In this document: positions 1 to 8,061 of the stretch, one piece after another
Layout: each line of letters begins with the position of its first letter
How positions within the stretch are numbered: position 1 is the stretch's first letter
Origin: Anaerocolumna sp.
GTDB lineage: Bacteria > Bacillota > Clostridia > Lachnospirales > Lachnospiraceae
DNA: 42,151 nucleotides
Reading direction: 5' to 3'
NCBI GenBank assembly: GCA_029239455.1
Contig: JAQZAX010000002.1
Coordinates: 1 to 42,151, forward strand
Made by a program: the position numbers and the translations under genes
Notes under the pieces: model-generated
Database searches by the model: none
Seen by the model: the letters and a program-made list of their open reading frames with translations, nothing else
What the model was told of the DNA's origin: nothing

Positions 1-24
1 TAAGAGGCTTGTAAGAGATATAGT

Positions 25-106
25 GTTTGAGGGTAAGGCAGCCAAATGAATATAGATACAGCGGTATTCATCGAACAACAAAAACTTGGCTTTTGACCCT
101 CAAATC
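25..106 (+). repeat. MITE-like dispersed element, copy 1
   Basis: The right end is a clear terminal inverted repeat, GGCTTTTGACCCTCAAATC at 88-106. A degraded left match, TTTGAGGGT, lies at 26-34. The middle (about 41-87) is almost identical to copy 2 at 30374-30487 and includes a small hairpin, ATGAATA pairing with TATTCAT. Either this copy is internally shortened, or its true left end lies before position 1. It is non-coding and sits just upstream of panE. Confidence 0.7.
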
Positions 107-174
107 ATATCATACAAAATAACAGTACAAATATAGAGAAAATAATCGTAAGTTAAGAAAAATGAGGTATCAAA

Positions 175-1092
175 ATGGAAATTAAATCTGTATCTATCAT
201 TGGATTAGGTGCTTTAGGAGTATTATTCGGCAATCACCTAGCCAGTCGAATGCCAAAAGAAAATCTTAGATTTATTGCGGATGAAGAAAGAATTATAAAA
301 TATAAGAAAGATAAAGTATACTGTAATGGTAATTCCTGCGAGTTTAATTTTGTTACACCGGAGGAAATTTTAAAACCTGCAGATTTACTTATATTTGCTG
401 TAAAATATAGTGGATTAAAAGATGCAATTTCTGCTGTTCGTAACCACGTTGGTGAGAATACCATAATAATTTCCGTATTAAATGGAATAACAAGCGAAGC
501 TATTATTGGTGAAACCTATGGCATGAATAAAATTTTATATTGCGTTGCACAAGGCATGGATGCAGTAAAAGAAGGCAATCGATTAACTTATCACAATATG
601 GGTGTATTAGTAATCGGTGATGGTGAACCTGGAATCAAGAGTGAGAATACAATGCGTTTGGAAGATTTTTTTAGTAAGATGGATCTCCCTCACGAAGTTG
701 ATACTAGTATGAAAAAAAGAATTTTTAGCAAATTTATGCTCAATGTAGGTGTGAATCAGACGGTTGCTGTATATGGGAGCAATTACAGTATCATTCACCA
801 GGAAGGAATTGCCAGGGATACTATGATAGCTGCCATGCGAGAAGTTATGTATATTTCAGAAAAAGAAGGTATTAATTTAACGGAAGATGACATCCATTAT
901 TGGCTGGATATATTAAATAAATTGAGCCCAGATGGAAAGCCATCAATGCGCCAGGACATAGAAGCAAAACGTCACAGTGAGGTTGACTTATTTTCCGGAA
1001 CAGTAATAGAATTTGGCAAGAAACATGGTATACCTACCCCAGTAAACCAAATGCTTTATGATAAGATCAAAGAAATAGAAAATACATATTAA
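175..1092 (+). CDS. panE: 2-dehydropantoate 2-reductase (ketopantoate reductase)
   Basis: This is a 305-residue ketopantoate reductase of the PanE/ApbA family. Family members reduce 2-dehydropantoate to pantoate with NADPH in the cytoplasm, a step of pantothenate and CoA synthesis. The N-terminus carries the Rossmann motif GLGALG (residues 10-15). The C-terminal domain has the lysine segment SKFMLN (Lys186 is the likely catalytic lysine), and HSEVDLFSG near the end matches the family's E-x-D-x-x-x-G motif. Length is normal. The start is supported by GAGG eight bases upstream of the ATG. The gene stands alone: a dispersed repeat lies before it and a rho-independent terminator after it. Other pantothenate genes are not in the window, so a related 2-oxoacid reductase activity cannot be excluded. 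Confidence 0.88.
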   Translation: MEIKSVSIIGLGALGVLFGNHLASRMPKENLRFIADEERIIKYKKDKVYCNGNSCEFNFVTPEEILKPADLLIFAVKYSGLKDAISAVRNHVGENTIIISVLNGITSEAIIGETYGMNKILYCVAQGMDAVKEGNRLTYHNMGVLVIGDGEPGIKSENTMRLEDFFSKMDLPHEVDTSMKKRIFSKFMLNVGVNQTVAVYGSNYSIIHQEGIARDTMIAAMREVMYISEKEGINLTEDDIHYWLDILNKLSPDGKPSMRQDIEAKRHSEVDLFSGTVIEFGKKHGIPTPVNQMLYDKIKEIENTY

Positions 1093-1100
1093 TTCATAAT

Positions 1101-1147
1101 ATACACATTGAATGAACTTATTTAAGTTTTTGAATGTGTATTTTTTT
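1101..1147 (+). terminator. rho-independent terminator of panE
   Basis: ATACACATT at 1101-1109 pairs perfectly with AATGTGTAT at 1133-1141. A second inner stem (AACTTA with TAAGTT) sits in the loop, and seven T follow. The hairpin lies 9 bp after the panE stop. It covers the first in-frame ATG upstream of the next gene, so that ATG is unlikely to be a start. Confidence 0.85.
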
Positions 1148-1247
1148 GCCTATCATAGTTGATTACCTAAAATTATATGAAACATTGCATATAGACAAGG
1201 TTTTCATTCATAAAATGATTATGAAACAAAGAAGGAACTGGGCTGCT

Positions 1248-2411
1248 ATGAAAATAAAGAAAAAAACACAGATTATTATTAGCTGTAGTGATTATGAAAA
1301 CAATTATGACCAAATTGCCGCTATTGGGAAGCTAAAATATAAGCTTCCCATGATTGATTCCTATGTTCTGGAAGTAGATGAAGAAAGCCTGCAGTATTTG
1401 CAAAATGAACCGGAGCTTTGGAGTTATGAGTTCGATACTCATATCACAGCTCAAATGAATCGTGTTTCAGAAATCATTGATTTGAAATGGGCACATGACA
1501 GAAATATCTATGGTGAGAATATTGGCGTTGCCGTAGTAGATACAGGAATATGTCTCCATAAAGATTTTACCGATGGAACCAATCGCATACGCGGTTTCTA
1601 TGACTTAATACACGGAAGAACTGAACCTTATGACGATAATGGCCATGGTAGTCATGTTGCTGGTATTATCGGCGGCAATGGTTGTCTATCATACGGGAAA
1701 TATATTGGAGTTGCACCAAAGTGTAATCTGATTTCCATAAAAGTTTTGGATCAGAAAGGTGATGGTAACATATCGGATGTACTTGCAGGTCTTCAGTGGT
1801 TAATTGATAACAAAGAAAAATATAATATACGGGTTGTTAATATATCTGTTGGAACTACAACGAAGGAAAACGTGGATGAGAACTCTTTGCTGGTAAAAGG
1901 CGTAAATGCTGTGTGGGATGCCGGAATCATTGTAGTTGTTGCAGCCGGCAACAATGGTCCTGGGCCAATGTCCATCTCTACACCAGGAATAAGTAGAAAA
2001 GTAATTACGGTTGGTTCTTCTGATGATCGAATCTCTGTTGAATTATTTGGTAATAAAACCACGGATTATTCCGGTAGGGGTCCAACAGCCTCTTGTATAA
2101 GAAAGCCAGATATTGTTGCACCAGGTTCTAACATAATTTCCTGCGGTACCATGAAGAATTACCAGCGTTATCGGTATAATCTCATTAATAACCCCAGGTC
2201 TGATAATTTCAAAATAATGTATACCGTAAAAAGCGGCACCTCCATGGCGACTCCCATCGTTTCCGGCGCCATAGCTTTACTACTATCCAAATATCCCAGA
2301 ATGAATAACCGGGACGTGAAATTAAAATTGCGCGAAAGTGCTGTAAATTTAGGGCATCCATGGTCAAAACAGGGCTGGGGATTGTTAAACATTCCGCGAT
2401 TATTATCCTAA
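1248..2411 (+). CDS. S8 family serine peptidase (subtilase), no signal peptide
   Basis: This is a subtilisin-family serine protease of 387 residues from the chosen start. The catalytic triad is visible: Asp98 in AVVDTGI, His133 in NGHGSHVAG, Ser332 in SGTSMATP. The oxyanion asparagine is Asn235 in AAGNNGPGP. About 90 residues precede the catalytic domain. They contain no signal peptide, so an intracellular AprX-like enzyme is the best reading. The open frame extends upstream to 1134, but that stretch begins inside the panE terminator. The ATG at 1248 has GAAGGA about 11 bases upstream and is preferred; an ATG at 1221 or 1215 is possible. A bidirectional terminator follows. The substrate is unknown. 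Confidence 0.85.
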   Translation: MKIKKKTQIIISCSDYENNYDQIAAIGKLKYKLPMIDSYVLEVDEESLQYLQNEPELWSYEFDTHITAQMNRVSEIIDLKWAHDRNIYGENIGVAVVDTGICLHKDFTDGTNRIRGFYDLIHGRTEPYDDNGHGSHVAGIIGGNGCLSYGKYIGVAPKCNLISIKVLDQKGDGNISDVLAGLQWLIDNKEKYNIRVVNISVGTTTKENVDENSLLVKGVNAVWDAGIIVVVAAGNNGPGPMSISTPGISRKVITVGSSDDRISVELFGNKTTDYSGRGPTASCIRKPDIVAPGSNIISCGTMKNYQRYRYNLINNPRSDNFKIMYTVKSGTSMATPIVSGAIALLLSKYPRMNNRDVKLKLRESAVNLGHPWSKQGWGLLNIPRLLS

Positions 2412-2440
2412 GCAAAAAGATCCTGCTGATTTATTGCAAA

Positions 2441-2470
2441 AAGAGGGTGCAGTTGAAACTGTGCCCTCTT
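2441..2470. terminator. bidirectional terminator between subtilase and isochorismatase-like gene
   Basis: AAGAGGGTGCAGT pairs with ACTGTGCCCTCTT across a short loop, with two wobble or mismatched pairs. The A run on its left gives a T run on the - strand, so it suits the convergent - strand gene best, while the + strand has only a weak T tract. Confidence 0.65.
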
Positions 2471-2489
2471 CATTTTGTTCGGATATTCC

Positions 2490-3035
2490 TTATTTAATTA
2501 GTTTTGATATTTGTTTAAAGGTATCGTTACCAGATCTTCTTGTTAATTCAAATAAAAGAGATTCATAAGTAGTCAATACCACGCCTTCCCTGGCTGCTCT
2601 TTGTAACGCAATTTTCTTATCGTTCTTTCTTCTGGAACTAATACAGTCTTCCACTATGATAACCTGATAGCCCGCCCCAATACAGTCAATTGCCGTCTGT
2701 AATACACAAACATGGGCTTCAATTCCACATATTATAATGTTCTTCTTATTATATTCCCTTATTTTTGCTGATATAATTTCATCATCCAGGCAACTAAAAG
2801 TAGACTTATCAAAGTAAGTAAAATTATCAGAGTACACATCTTGAAGTTGCTTTACGGTCATACCAATACCTTTTGTGTATTGCTGTGTAACAATTGATGG
2901 GATTTTTAATACTTCTAACCCTCTAAGAAATATTTCGGTACTTTGAATCAAATCATTTTCCTTATGCATAACAGGAACCAGTTTTTCTTGGTAGTCAATT
3001 ATTAATGCTATGGTCTCTTCTTGTAAGATTCTCAT
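2490..3035 (-). CDS. isochorismatase-family cysteine hydrolase
   Basis: This is a 181-residue hydrolase of the isochorismatase/nicotinamidase superfamily. The three catalytic residues of the fold are recognisable: Asp14 in IDYQEKL, Lys77 in FDKSTFSC and Cys110 in GIEAHVCV. These enzymes cleave amides or vinyl ethers through a cysteine nucleophile, but the substrate cannot be read from the sequence. Short forms of this type are often annotated YcaC-like. The open frame runs upstream to 3149. The ATG at 3035 is chosen because AAGGAGGA lies 7-14 bases before it and because a good promoter (TTGACT, 17 bp, TAAAAT) lies at 3140-3168, inside the longer frame. It is monocistronic and convergent with the subtilase. 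Confidence 0.85.
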   Translation of the reverse strand: MRILQEETIALIIDYQEKLVPVMHKENDLIQSTEIFLRGLEVLKIPSIVTQQYTKGIGMTVKQLQDVYSDNFTYFDKSTFSCLDDEIISAKIREYNKKNIIICGIEAHVCVLQTAIDCIGAGYQVIIVEDCISSRRKNDKKIALQRAAREGVVLTTYESLLFELTRRSGNDTFKQISKLIK

Positions 3036-3139
3036 TTTCCTATCCTCCTTGTTATAAACACAAATATATGTACTTGAAATAGCTAATACTATTTGTCCTT
3101 GGAGCAAATGTCGCATTATGTCACTCAAAATATATAAAT

Positions 3140-3168
3140 ATTTTAGCAATTACAAGGAAATCAGTCAA
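3140..3168 (-). promoter_or_regulatory. sigma-A-type promoter of the isochorismatase-like gene
   Basis: On the - strand, TTGACT (3168-3163) is followed after exactly 17 bp by TAAAAT (3145-3140), with TG one base before the -10. It lies about 105 bp upstream of the chosen start. Confidence 0.6.
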
Positions 3169-3215
3169 GCATTACAACATATGATACAATGTAAAAACAT
3201 TTAGGAGGCTCTTAC

Positions 3216-3431
3216 ATGAGTGATTTAGCAGCAACACATTGTGGCAATGGTGGTATTTTTGATGGAGGAAATAGCTGTCTTTTAATTATCCTTTTACTCT
3301 GCTGTTGTGGCGGTGGTAATGGATTATTTGGCGGCGGATTCGGTGGCGGATGCGGTAGCGGATGCGGTGACAGCGGATGTAACAGTATTATCTGGATCAT
3401 TTTAATCCTTTGCTTATGCGGCGGTTTCTAA
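3216..3431 (+). CDS. small Gly/Cys-rich two-helix protein
   Basis: This 71-residue protein has 10 cysteines and is very rich in glycine. The layout is a short polar N-terminus, a hydrophobic run LLIILLLCCC (about 22-31), a Gly/Cys loop of about 25 residues, and a second hydrophobic run IIWIILILCLC near the C-terminus. The start has a strong AGGAGG about 7 bases upstream. A perfect terminator follows. Similar tiny Gly/Cys-rich proteins occur in clostridial genomes, sometimes labelled chorion class high-cysteine proteins. No function is established, and a spore or membrane location is only a guess. The upstream sequence GATACAATG resembles a sporulation-type -10, but no convincing -35 was found. 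Confidence 0.75.
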   Translation: MSDLAATHCGNGGIFDGGNSCLLIILLLCCCGGGNGLFGGGFGGGCGSGCGDSGCNSIIWIILILCLCGGF

Positions 3432-3473
3432 GAATTAAAAAAATTACCTAGGCCTACACTTAAGATGTTATAT

Positions 3474-3503
3474 AAAAAAGCTGCTTCTATAGCAGCTTTT
3501 TTA
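3474..3503. terminator. bidirectional terminator
   Basis: AAAAAGCTGCT pairs perfectly with AGCAGCTTTTT around a short TCTAT-type loop. T runs are present on both strands, so it serves both the Gly/Cys-rich gene (+) and the small convergent gene at 3510-3743 (-). Confidence 0.85.
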
Positions 3504-3509
3504 TCGTTC

Positions 3510-3743
3510 TCATCCTTTCGAATTATTTCTGTCATATCTTTGACTGGTCCTGCTTTTTCTCACTTTCTCTACGCACTCATCATCAATCTCATAAATTGTA
3601 TTATCATCTATTATAAGGCTCCCACTTCCATTTTCATCTCTTTCCGATTGAGCCGACGGACTATTGGAACCACCTTCCATTCTATTAATTCTCCCTGAAC
3701 CAGCGGTAGTATAATATTTAAACATGTCATTATAATTTTGCAT
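3510..3743 (-). CDS. small hypothetical protein, 77 aa
   Basis: No family is recognised with confidence. The 77-residue product is hydrophilic. It has a Tyr/Asn-rich N-terminus, a Ser/Gly-rich middle (SGSLIIDDN) and a segment TIYEIDDECVEKVRKSR, which looks like the conserved part. It is accepted as a gene because AGGAGGA sits at ideal distance before the ATG and because it ends 7 bp before a strong bidirectional terminator. The overlapping + strand frame lacks a ribosome-binding site. One cysteine, no membrane segment and no signal peptide. Confidence 0.65.
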   Translation of the reverse strand: MQNYNDMFKYYTTAGSGRINRMEGGSNSPSAQSERDENGSGSLIIDDNTIYEIDDECVEKVRKSRTSQRYDRNNSKG

Positions 3744-3836
3744 AACTTCCTCCTATTGATTCCTGATTTTGTGTTTGATCAGAACTGCTAATCATTACAA
3801 TATATGAATTTTTTTATTGAATGTACGTAATAAGTG

Positions 3837-3865
3837 TTGAATAGCTTAGACTTTTCTTATATACT
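3837..3865 (+). promoter_or_regulatory. promoter of aroC
   Basis: TTGAAT (3837-3842), a 17-bp spacer, then TATACT (3860-3865). It lies 26 bp upstream of the aroC start codon. Confidence 0.6.
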
Positions 3866-3891
3866 GTTTGTAAAAGAAAGAGGGTGATTAC

Positions 3892-4995
3892 GTGTCAGGT
3901 TCTATTTATGGGAACTTATTTAAAATATCGACCTGGGGTGAATCCCATGGTAAAGGAATTGGTGTAGTTGTAGATGGCTGCCCTGCAGGCTTAATCCTTA
4001 CAGAGGATATGATTCAGTCTTATTTGGACCGCAGACGACCGGGACAAACGAAATTTGCGACTCAGAGGAATGAAAGTGATAGCGTAGAAATTCTATCCGG
4101 CACCTTCCTGCAAAAAACTACCGGAACACCAATCTCAATGGTTGTTATGAATACCAATCAACGTTCTGGGGATTATAACGACATTGCCAGTTATTACAGA
4201 CCGGGACATGCCGATTATACTTTTAATCAAAAGTATGGTTTTCGTGACTACCGCGGAGGAGGTCGTTCTTCCGGCCGGGAAACAATTGGACGTGTTGCTG
4301 CCGGGGCGGTCGCTAAAGCTATTCTAAGCCAATTAGGAATTGAAGTATGTGCATACACTAAATCAATCGGTGATATTAAAATTGATTATAAAGAATGTAA
4401 TAAGGATAATATATTAATTAGCCCACTTGCCATGCCAGACTTAAATGCGTCTGTGAAAGCAGAAGCTTTTTTAGAGGATAAAATGAAAGAAATGGACTCC
4501 GCAGGTGGTGTGATTGAATGTATCATTTCTGGAATGCCAGCAGGAGTTGGTGAACCTGTATTTGAGAAATTGGATGCCAATCTTGGAAAGGCTATTCTAT
4601 CGATTGGTGCTGTAAAGGGCATTGAATTTGGTTCTGGTTTTAATGCCCCGCTCCTTTCGGGCTCTGAGAATAATGACAGTTTTAGGTATAATGATGGCAA
4701 AGTTATAAAGCTAACTAATAATGCCGGGGGAATACTAGGTGGAATCAGTGATGGTTCAGAAATTATCTTCCGTGCAGCCATTAAACCAACACCATCCATA
4801 GCAAAAGCACAAAAAACCATTAATTTATCGGGTGAAAATATTGATATCAGTGTAAAGGGCAGACATGATCCAATTATAGTACCACGGGCAGTTGTTGTAG
4901 TGGAATCCATGGCAGCGATTACTTTGGTTGATATGCTGTTTATGAGTATGACTTCAAATATGAGAAGTATAGTTAATTTTTTTAATATGCGGTAA
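3892..4995 (+). CDS. aroC: chorismate synthase
   Basis: This 367-residue protein is chorismate synthase, the last common enzyme of aromatic amino-acid synthesis. It converts 5-enolpyruvylshikimate 3-phosphate to chorismate using reduced FMN. Family signatures are all present: STWGESHG near the N-terminus, RRRPGQ, the FRDYRGGGRSSGRET block, and a C-terminal GRHDPIIVPRAVVVVE segment. The start is a GTG with GAGGGTG upstream, and the N-terminus MSGSIYGNLFKISTWGESHG fits the family exactly. It has its own promoter at 3837-3865 and a terminator at 5041-5088, so it is monocistronic and not linked to other shikimate genes here. Confidence 0.96.
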   Translation: MSGSIYGNLFKISTWGESHGKGIGVVVDGCPAGLILTEDMIQSYLDRRRPGQTKFATQRNESDSVEILSGTFLQKTTGTPISMVVMNTNQRSGDYNDIASYYRPGHADYTFNQKYGFRDYRGGGRSSGRETIGRVAAGAVAKAILSQLGIEVCAYTKSIGDIKIDYKECNKDNILISPLAMPDLNASVKAEAFLEDKMKEMDSAGGVIECIISGMPAGVGEPVFEKLDANLGKAILSIGAVKGIEFGSGFNAPLLSGSENNDSFRYNDGKVIKLTNNAGGILGGISDGSEIIFRAAIKPTPSIAKAQKTINLSGENIDISVKGRHDPIIVPRAVVVVESMAAITLVDMLFMSMTSNMRSIVNFFNMR

Positions 4996-5040
4996 TAAAT
5001 ATAAAATAATAATGATGATACAATAATAATATTCTAAATT

Positions 5041-5088
5041 AAAAAACCACAAAGACATCTATCTAATTAACTGTCTTTGTGGCTTTTA
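5041..5088. terminator. bidirectional terminator between aroC and the hydroxyacid dehydrogenase
   Basis: CCACAAAGACA (5047-5057) pairs perfectly with TGTCTTTGTGG (5072-5082), with six A before and TTTT after. Confidence 0.85.
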
Positions 5089-5105
5089 TATTTATTAACA
5101 TCGAA

Positions 5106-6062
5106 TTATTTTACAACATTACGTTCTTCACCATTTAACCAGGATTTAATATTTAAATAAACTTCATTAACGCATCTGGTTCTAGCTTCCACAGTTGCCC
5201 ATCCTATATGAGGTGTTATGATAAGCTTAGTACTATCCTGAATGCGAAGTAAAGGATTTTCAGGTAACATAGGTTCTACACTTAGTACATCAAGACCAGC
5301 ACCTGCTATCTCTCCTGATTCTAGCGCAACTGCCAAATCTGCCTCATTAATAATAGGTCCCCTTCCCAGATTAATTAATACAGCAGAGTTCTTCATTCTC
5401 TTAAGTGCAGCTGCATTTATCAGATTCTCTGTCAAAGGATTGAGTGGTGCATGGATCGATATAATATCTGAAGTCCCAAGTAAAGTATCAAAATCTACCT
5501 GTTCATAGTTTTGATTGGAATTCTTGCCGGAAGCTGAATAGTATATTACCTTACATCCAAAAGCCTTGGCTATCTCTGCTACTCCTCTTCCTATCTCCCC
5601 CAATCCAATAATACCCCATGTTTTACCATCTAACTCATTAAACTTATTATCAAAGAAACTGAAAATATCAAATCTGGTGTACTCCCCAGATTTTACAAAC
5701 TGGTCATAATATGTCAGTTTTTCATATACATAGAATAATAGCGCAAATGTATGTTGTACTACAGACTTAGTGGAATATCCTTTTACATTGGCTACTACAA
5801 TATTACGTTCATTGGTATACTTTATATCTACATTATTGGTGCCGGTTGCACTTAAGCAGATTAGTTTCAGATTTTTCGCATTCTTTAAGAGGTCTTCATT
5901 CATTGCTATTTTATTTGCAAGAATAACATCCGCATCTTCGATTCGTTTGGCGTTTTCTTCCGATACTGATTTATTGTAAATAAGGACTTCACCAAACTCA
6001 TTAAATATAGATAAGTCAACATCATTTCCTAAAGTATCCGCTTCCATAATTACAATCTTCAT
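5106..6062 (-). CDS. D-isomer-specific 2-hydroxyacid dehydrogenase
   Basis: This 318-residue NAD(P)-dependent dehydrogenase belongs to the D-2-hydroxyacid family (glycerate, phosphoglycerate or D-lactate dehydrogenases). Visible elements are the dinucleotide motif GLGEIG (153-158), catalytic Arg234 in NLGRGPIINE, Glu263 in DVLSVEP and His285 in ITPHIGWAT. The usual acidic residue after the second strand is replaced by Tyr-Ser (VIYYSASGK). The family is often glycerate dehydrogenase/hydroxypyruvate reductase-like, but the substrate is not assignable. It lies 77 bp downstream of the trpS remnant on the same strand, with a hairpin between, and ends at a bidirectional terminator. Its own ribosome-binding site (GGAAA) is weak. 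Confidence 0.85.
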   Translation of the reverse strand: MKIVIMEADTLGNDVDLSIFNEFGEVLIYNKSVSEENAKRIEDADVILANKIAMNEDLLKNAKNLKLICLSATGTNNVDIKYTNERNIVVANVKGYSTKSVVQHTFALLFYVYEKLTYYDQFVKSGEYTRFDIFSFFDNKFNELDGKTWGIIGLGEIGRGVAEIAKAFGCKVIYYSASGKNSNQNYEQVDFDTLLGTSDIISIHAPLNPLTENLINAAALKRMKNSAVLINLGRGPIINEADLAVALESGEIAGAGLDVLSVEPMLPENPLLRIQDSTKLIITPHIGWATVEARTRCVNEVYLNIKSWLNGEERNVVK

Positions 6063-6073
6063 TATTAAGTTTC

Positions 6074-6107
6074 CAAGATATTGTATTCATTCTAACTCAA
6101 TATCTTG
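6074..6107 (-). other. hairpin between trpS remnant and hydroxyacid dehydrogenase
   Basis: CAAGATATTG pairs perfectly with CAATATCTTG around a 14-nt loop. There is no T run, so it is more likely an mRNA stability or translation-control stem just before the weak ribosome-binding site than a terminator. Confidence 0.4.
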
Positions 6108-6139
6108 TACCCTCCTTCCAATTTCTATAGCATCACTTC

Positions 6140-7055
6140 TTATCTGATATGTTCTGGGAATCCTACTTTCTTTTGAGCCTTACGCAAAGTCTTTGTTGCA
6201 TAATAATTGGCTTTTTCTGCATTTTCCTTGATGATGCTATCAATATATGATTTGTCTTTGGTCAAATTCTTTTACAACTTCATCCGTTGTTAAATTCATT
6301 ACTGAACTATAGATATCTATAAGATTTCGTATACCCGGTTTATCCTCACTATAAATAATCTGGTTATCCGAATCCGTAACTGCCCTCTTAAACTTGCGAA
6401 TAATTGAATCTGGGTCATCCATCAGGTAAATGCTTGCATTTAGATTCTCGTCTGATTTAGACATCTTCTTATCCGGTTCCTGCAGGCTCATAATCTTAGC
6501 TCCAACTTTACCAATGTATGGTTCCGGAATCGTAAATACGTCACCGTAGATATTATTAAATCGTTCTGCTATATCTCTTGTAATCTCCAAATGTTGTTTC
6601 TGATCGATACCAACCGGTACAACATCTGCCTGGAATAATAGAATATCAGCTGCCATTAAAACAGGATACGTAAATAAACCAGCATTAATATTATCCGCAT
6701 GCTTTGCAGATTTATCTTTAAATTGGGTCATTCTGTTTAATTCGCCCATATAAGTAAAACAGTTTAATATCCAGCTCAGTTCTGCATGGGCGGATACATG
6801 GGATTGATAATAGATACAATTCTTAGCAGGATCCAACCCGGCTGCTATATAGAGAGTAAGTAAAGCACGGGCTCTCTTTCTTAATTCTGCTGGATCTTGC
6901 CTGACTGTAATTGAATGTAGATCAACTACACTATAAAAACACTGATACTCTTCATCTAAAGTAATCCAATTCTTTAACGCACCTAAATAATTACCTATAG
7001 TAAGATTACCTGTTGCCTGCATTCCGCTAAATAATGTCTTTTTCCCATCTATCAT
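6140..7055 (-). pseudogene. trpS: tryptophanyl-tRNA synthetase with internal frameshifting deletion
   Basis: The N-terminal 265 or so residues are a normal class I tryptophanyl-tRNA synthetase: GNYLGA (the HIGH-type motif), [25 protein letters not shown], and KMSKS in [10 protein letters not shown]. The frame then stops early at 6240 after VVKEFD. In another frame the sequence resumes immediately as [20 protein letters not shown]... and ends at 6140, which is the normal C-terminus of the family. Roughly 30 codons that should join these parts are missing. The remaining length (916 nt) requires a deletion of 3n+2 bases, so the frame is broken near 6255-6266. The enzyme is normally essential. 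Either a second trpS exists, the strain carries a real lesion, or the assembly is wrong here. It follows a thioredoxin-like gene by 32 bp, with AAGGAG before the ATG and no T-box leader. Confidence 0.85.
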
Positions 7056-7087
7056 AATAAAAACTCCTTTATTTATGTTCGCTATTA

Positions 7088-7411
7088 TTAAAATACCATT
7101 TCATAATAACGGTTTAGTTTTTCTCTTAATTCTCTAAAATCAAAGTAGCTGCCCTCATGTATTGTTTCTTTCCCATAAACATATACAAAAAACTGTGGAA
7201 CAGAAACTATGTTAAATCTGCTGGAAACTTCAGGGTGCTGTTCTGCATTGATGACCCCTGAATTTATATTAGGATATTCTAGAAGTATTTTATCCACTTT
7301 TTCTCTTATAATCTCACAAGCTCCACACTTTGTCCCTGAAAAGTACATAAGTGCCATGTCGGAATCATGAAGTAAACTTTCCACTTCTTGTATTGTATGA
7401 AGTTCTTTCAT
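7088..7411 (-). CDS. thioredoxin-family protein
   Basis: This is a 107-residue single-domain thioredoxin-fold protein. The redox motif is Cys29-Gly-Ala-Cys32 in TKCGACEII rather than the classical CGPC. The cis-proline region is [12 protein letters not shown]. It is cytoplasmic, with no signal peptide, and probably reduces disulfides or serves as a small redox partner. The start at 7411 has GAGGCG upstream; an in-frame ATG at 7441 preceded by TAGGA is an alternative giving 117 residues. It is the first gene of a - strand unit with trpS and is divergent from luxS. Confidence 0.8.
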   Translation of the reverse strand: MKELHTIQEVESLLHDSDMALMYFSGTKCGACEIIREKVDKILLEYPNINSGVINAEQHPEVSSRFNIVSVPQFFVYVYGKETIHEGSYFDFRELREKLNRYYEMVF

Positions 7412-7484
7412 TATATCGCCTCTTTCACTCTTTCGTATCATAAATCCTACTTTGCAATTAATTCTACCACATTGCTATTATTTA

Positions 7485-7493
7485 TGCTATAAT
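7485..7493 (+). promoter_or_regulatory. extended -10 promoter of luxS
   Basis: TGCTATAAT forms a perfect extended -10 about 74 bp before the luxS start. No good -35 hexamer was found at the normal distance, which is usual for extended -10 promoters. Confidence 0.5.
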
Positions 7494-7566
7494 ATTACTA
7501 CAAATTTTCATAAATAATAAATAAACAAACACAGTATTAATTATATACAATGTAAAGGAGATTCCT

Positions 7567-8046
7567 ATGAAGCAAATTGCAAGTTTTACCATTGATCATA
7601 TGAAGTTACTAAGAGGCGTATATGTCTCAAGAAAAGATACCGTAGGAGCTGAAACCCTGACGACTTTTGATATTCGTATGACTCGTCCTAATTTTGAACC
7701 GGTTATGAATACAGCCGAAATTCACGCCATAGAACATATAGCTGCAACCTATCTTCGAAACCATCCAGACTACGGCAATAAAATTATTTACTTTGGACCT
7801 ATGGGCTGTAGAACCGGCTTCTATCTTATTCTTGCAGGAGATTATGAAGGGGAAGCCATTATTCCATTATTAACAACAATGTTTGAATTCATTCGCGACT
7901 ATGAAGGAGAAGTGCCAGGTGCTACAGCAGAGAATTGCGGTAATTATTTAGATATTAATTTAAATATGGCCAAATTCCTTTCCGATAAATTTCTTAAGGA
8001 AGTCCTTTATGTCATTGACGAATCCAATCTGATTTATCCTAACTAA
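7567..8046 (+). CDS. luxS: S-ribosylhomocysteine lyase
   Basis: LuxS of 159 residues. It splits S-ribosylhomocysteine into homocysteine and the autoinducer-2 precursor DPD, as part of the activated methyl cycle. The metal site is visible as His53-x-x-Glu56-His57 (HAIEH) and Cys124 in AENCGNYLD. The catalytic cysteine is Cys81 in GPMGCRTGFY. Length and N-terminus are typical, and AAGGAG precedes the ATG. It is flanked by its own promoter and a 13-bp perfect terminator stem, so it is monocistronic. The nucleosidase Pfs/MtnN that normally supplies the substrate is not in the window. Confidence 0.97.
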   Translation: MKQIASFTIDHMKLLRGVYVSRKDTVGAETLTTFDIRMTRPNFEPVMNTAEIHAIEHIAATYLRNHPDYGNKIIYFGPMGCRTGFYLILAGDYEGEAIIPLLTTMFEFIRDYEGEVPGATAENCGNYLDINLNMAKFLSDKFLKEVLYVIDESNLIYPN

Positions 8047-8061
8047 GTAAGTATTAATGTT

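Noticed and set aside
1134-1247. Upstream extension of the subtilase
   Set aside because: The first 14 bases fall in the panE terminator and no ribosome-binding site supports them. The ATG at 1248 has one.
3036-3149. N-terminal extension of the isochorismatase-like protein
   Set aside because: It overlaps the -10 and -35 of the gene's own promoter. The ATG at 3035 has a very strong ribosome-binding site.
3465-3698. 77-residue ORF on + opposite the small - strand gene
   Set aside because: It starts in a terminator hairpin and has no ribosome-binding site, whereas the - strand frame has an ideal one.
4386-4910. 174-residue ORF antisense to aroC
   Set aside because: It has low-complexity composition typical of an antisense shadow, has no ribosome-binding site, and lies wholly inside a certain gene.
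7056-7087. T-box leader for trpS
   Set aside because: Only 32 bp separate trpS from the upstream thioredoxin-like gene. No T-box or specifier hairpin fits, and none was seen before the thioredoxin gene either.
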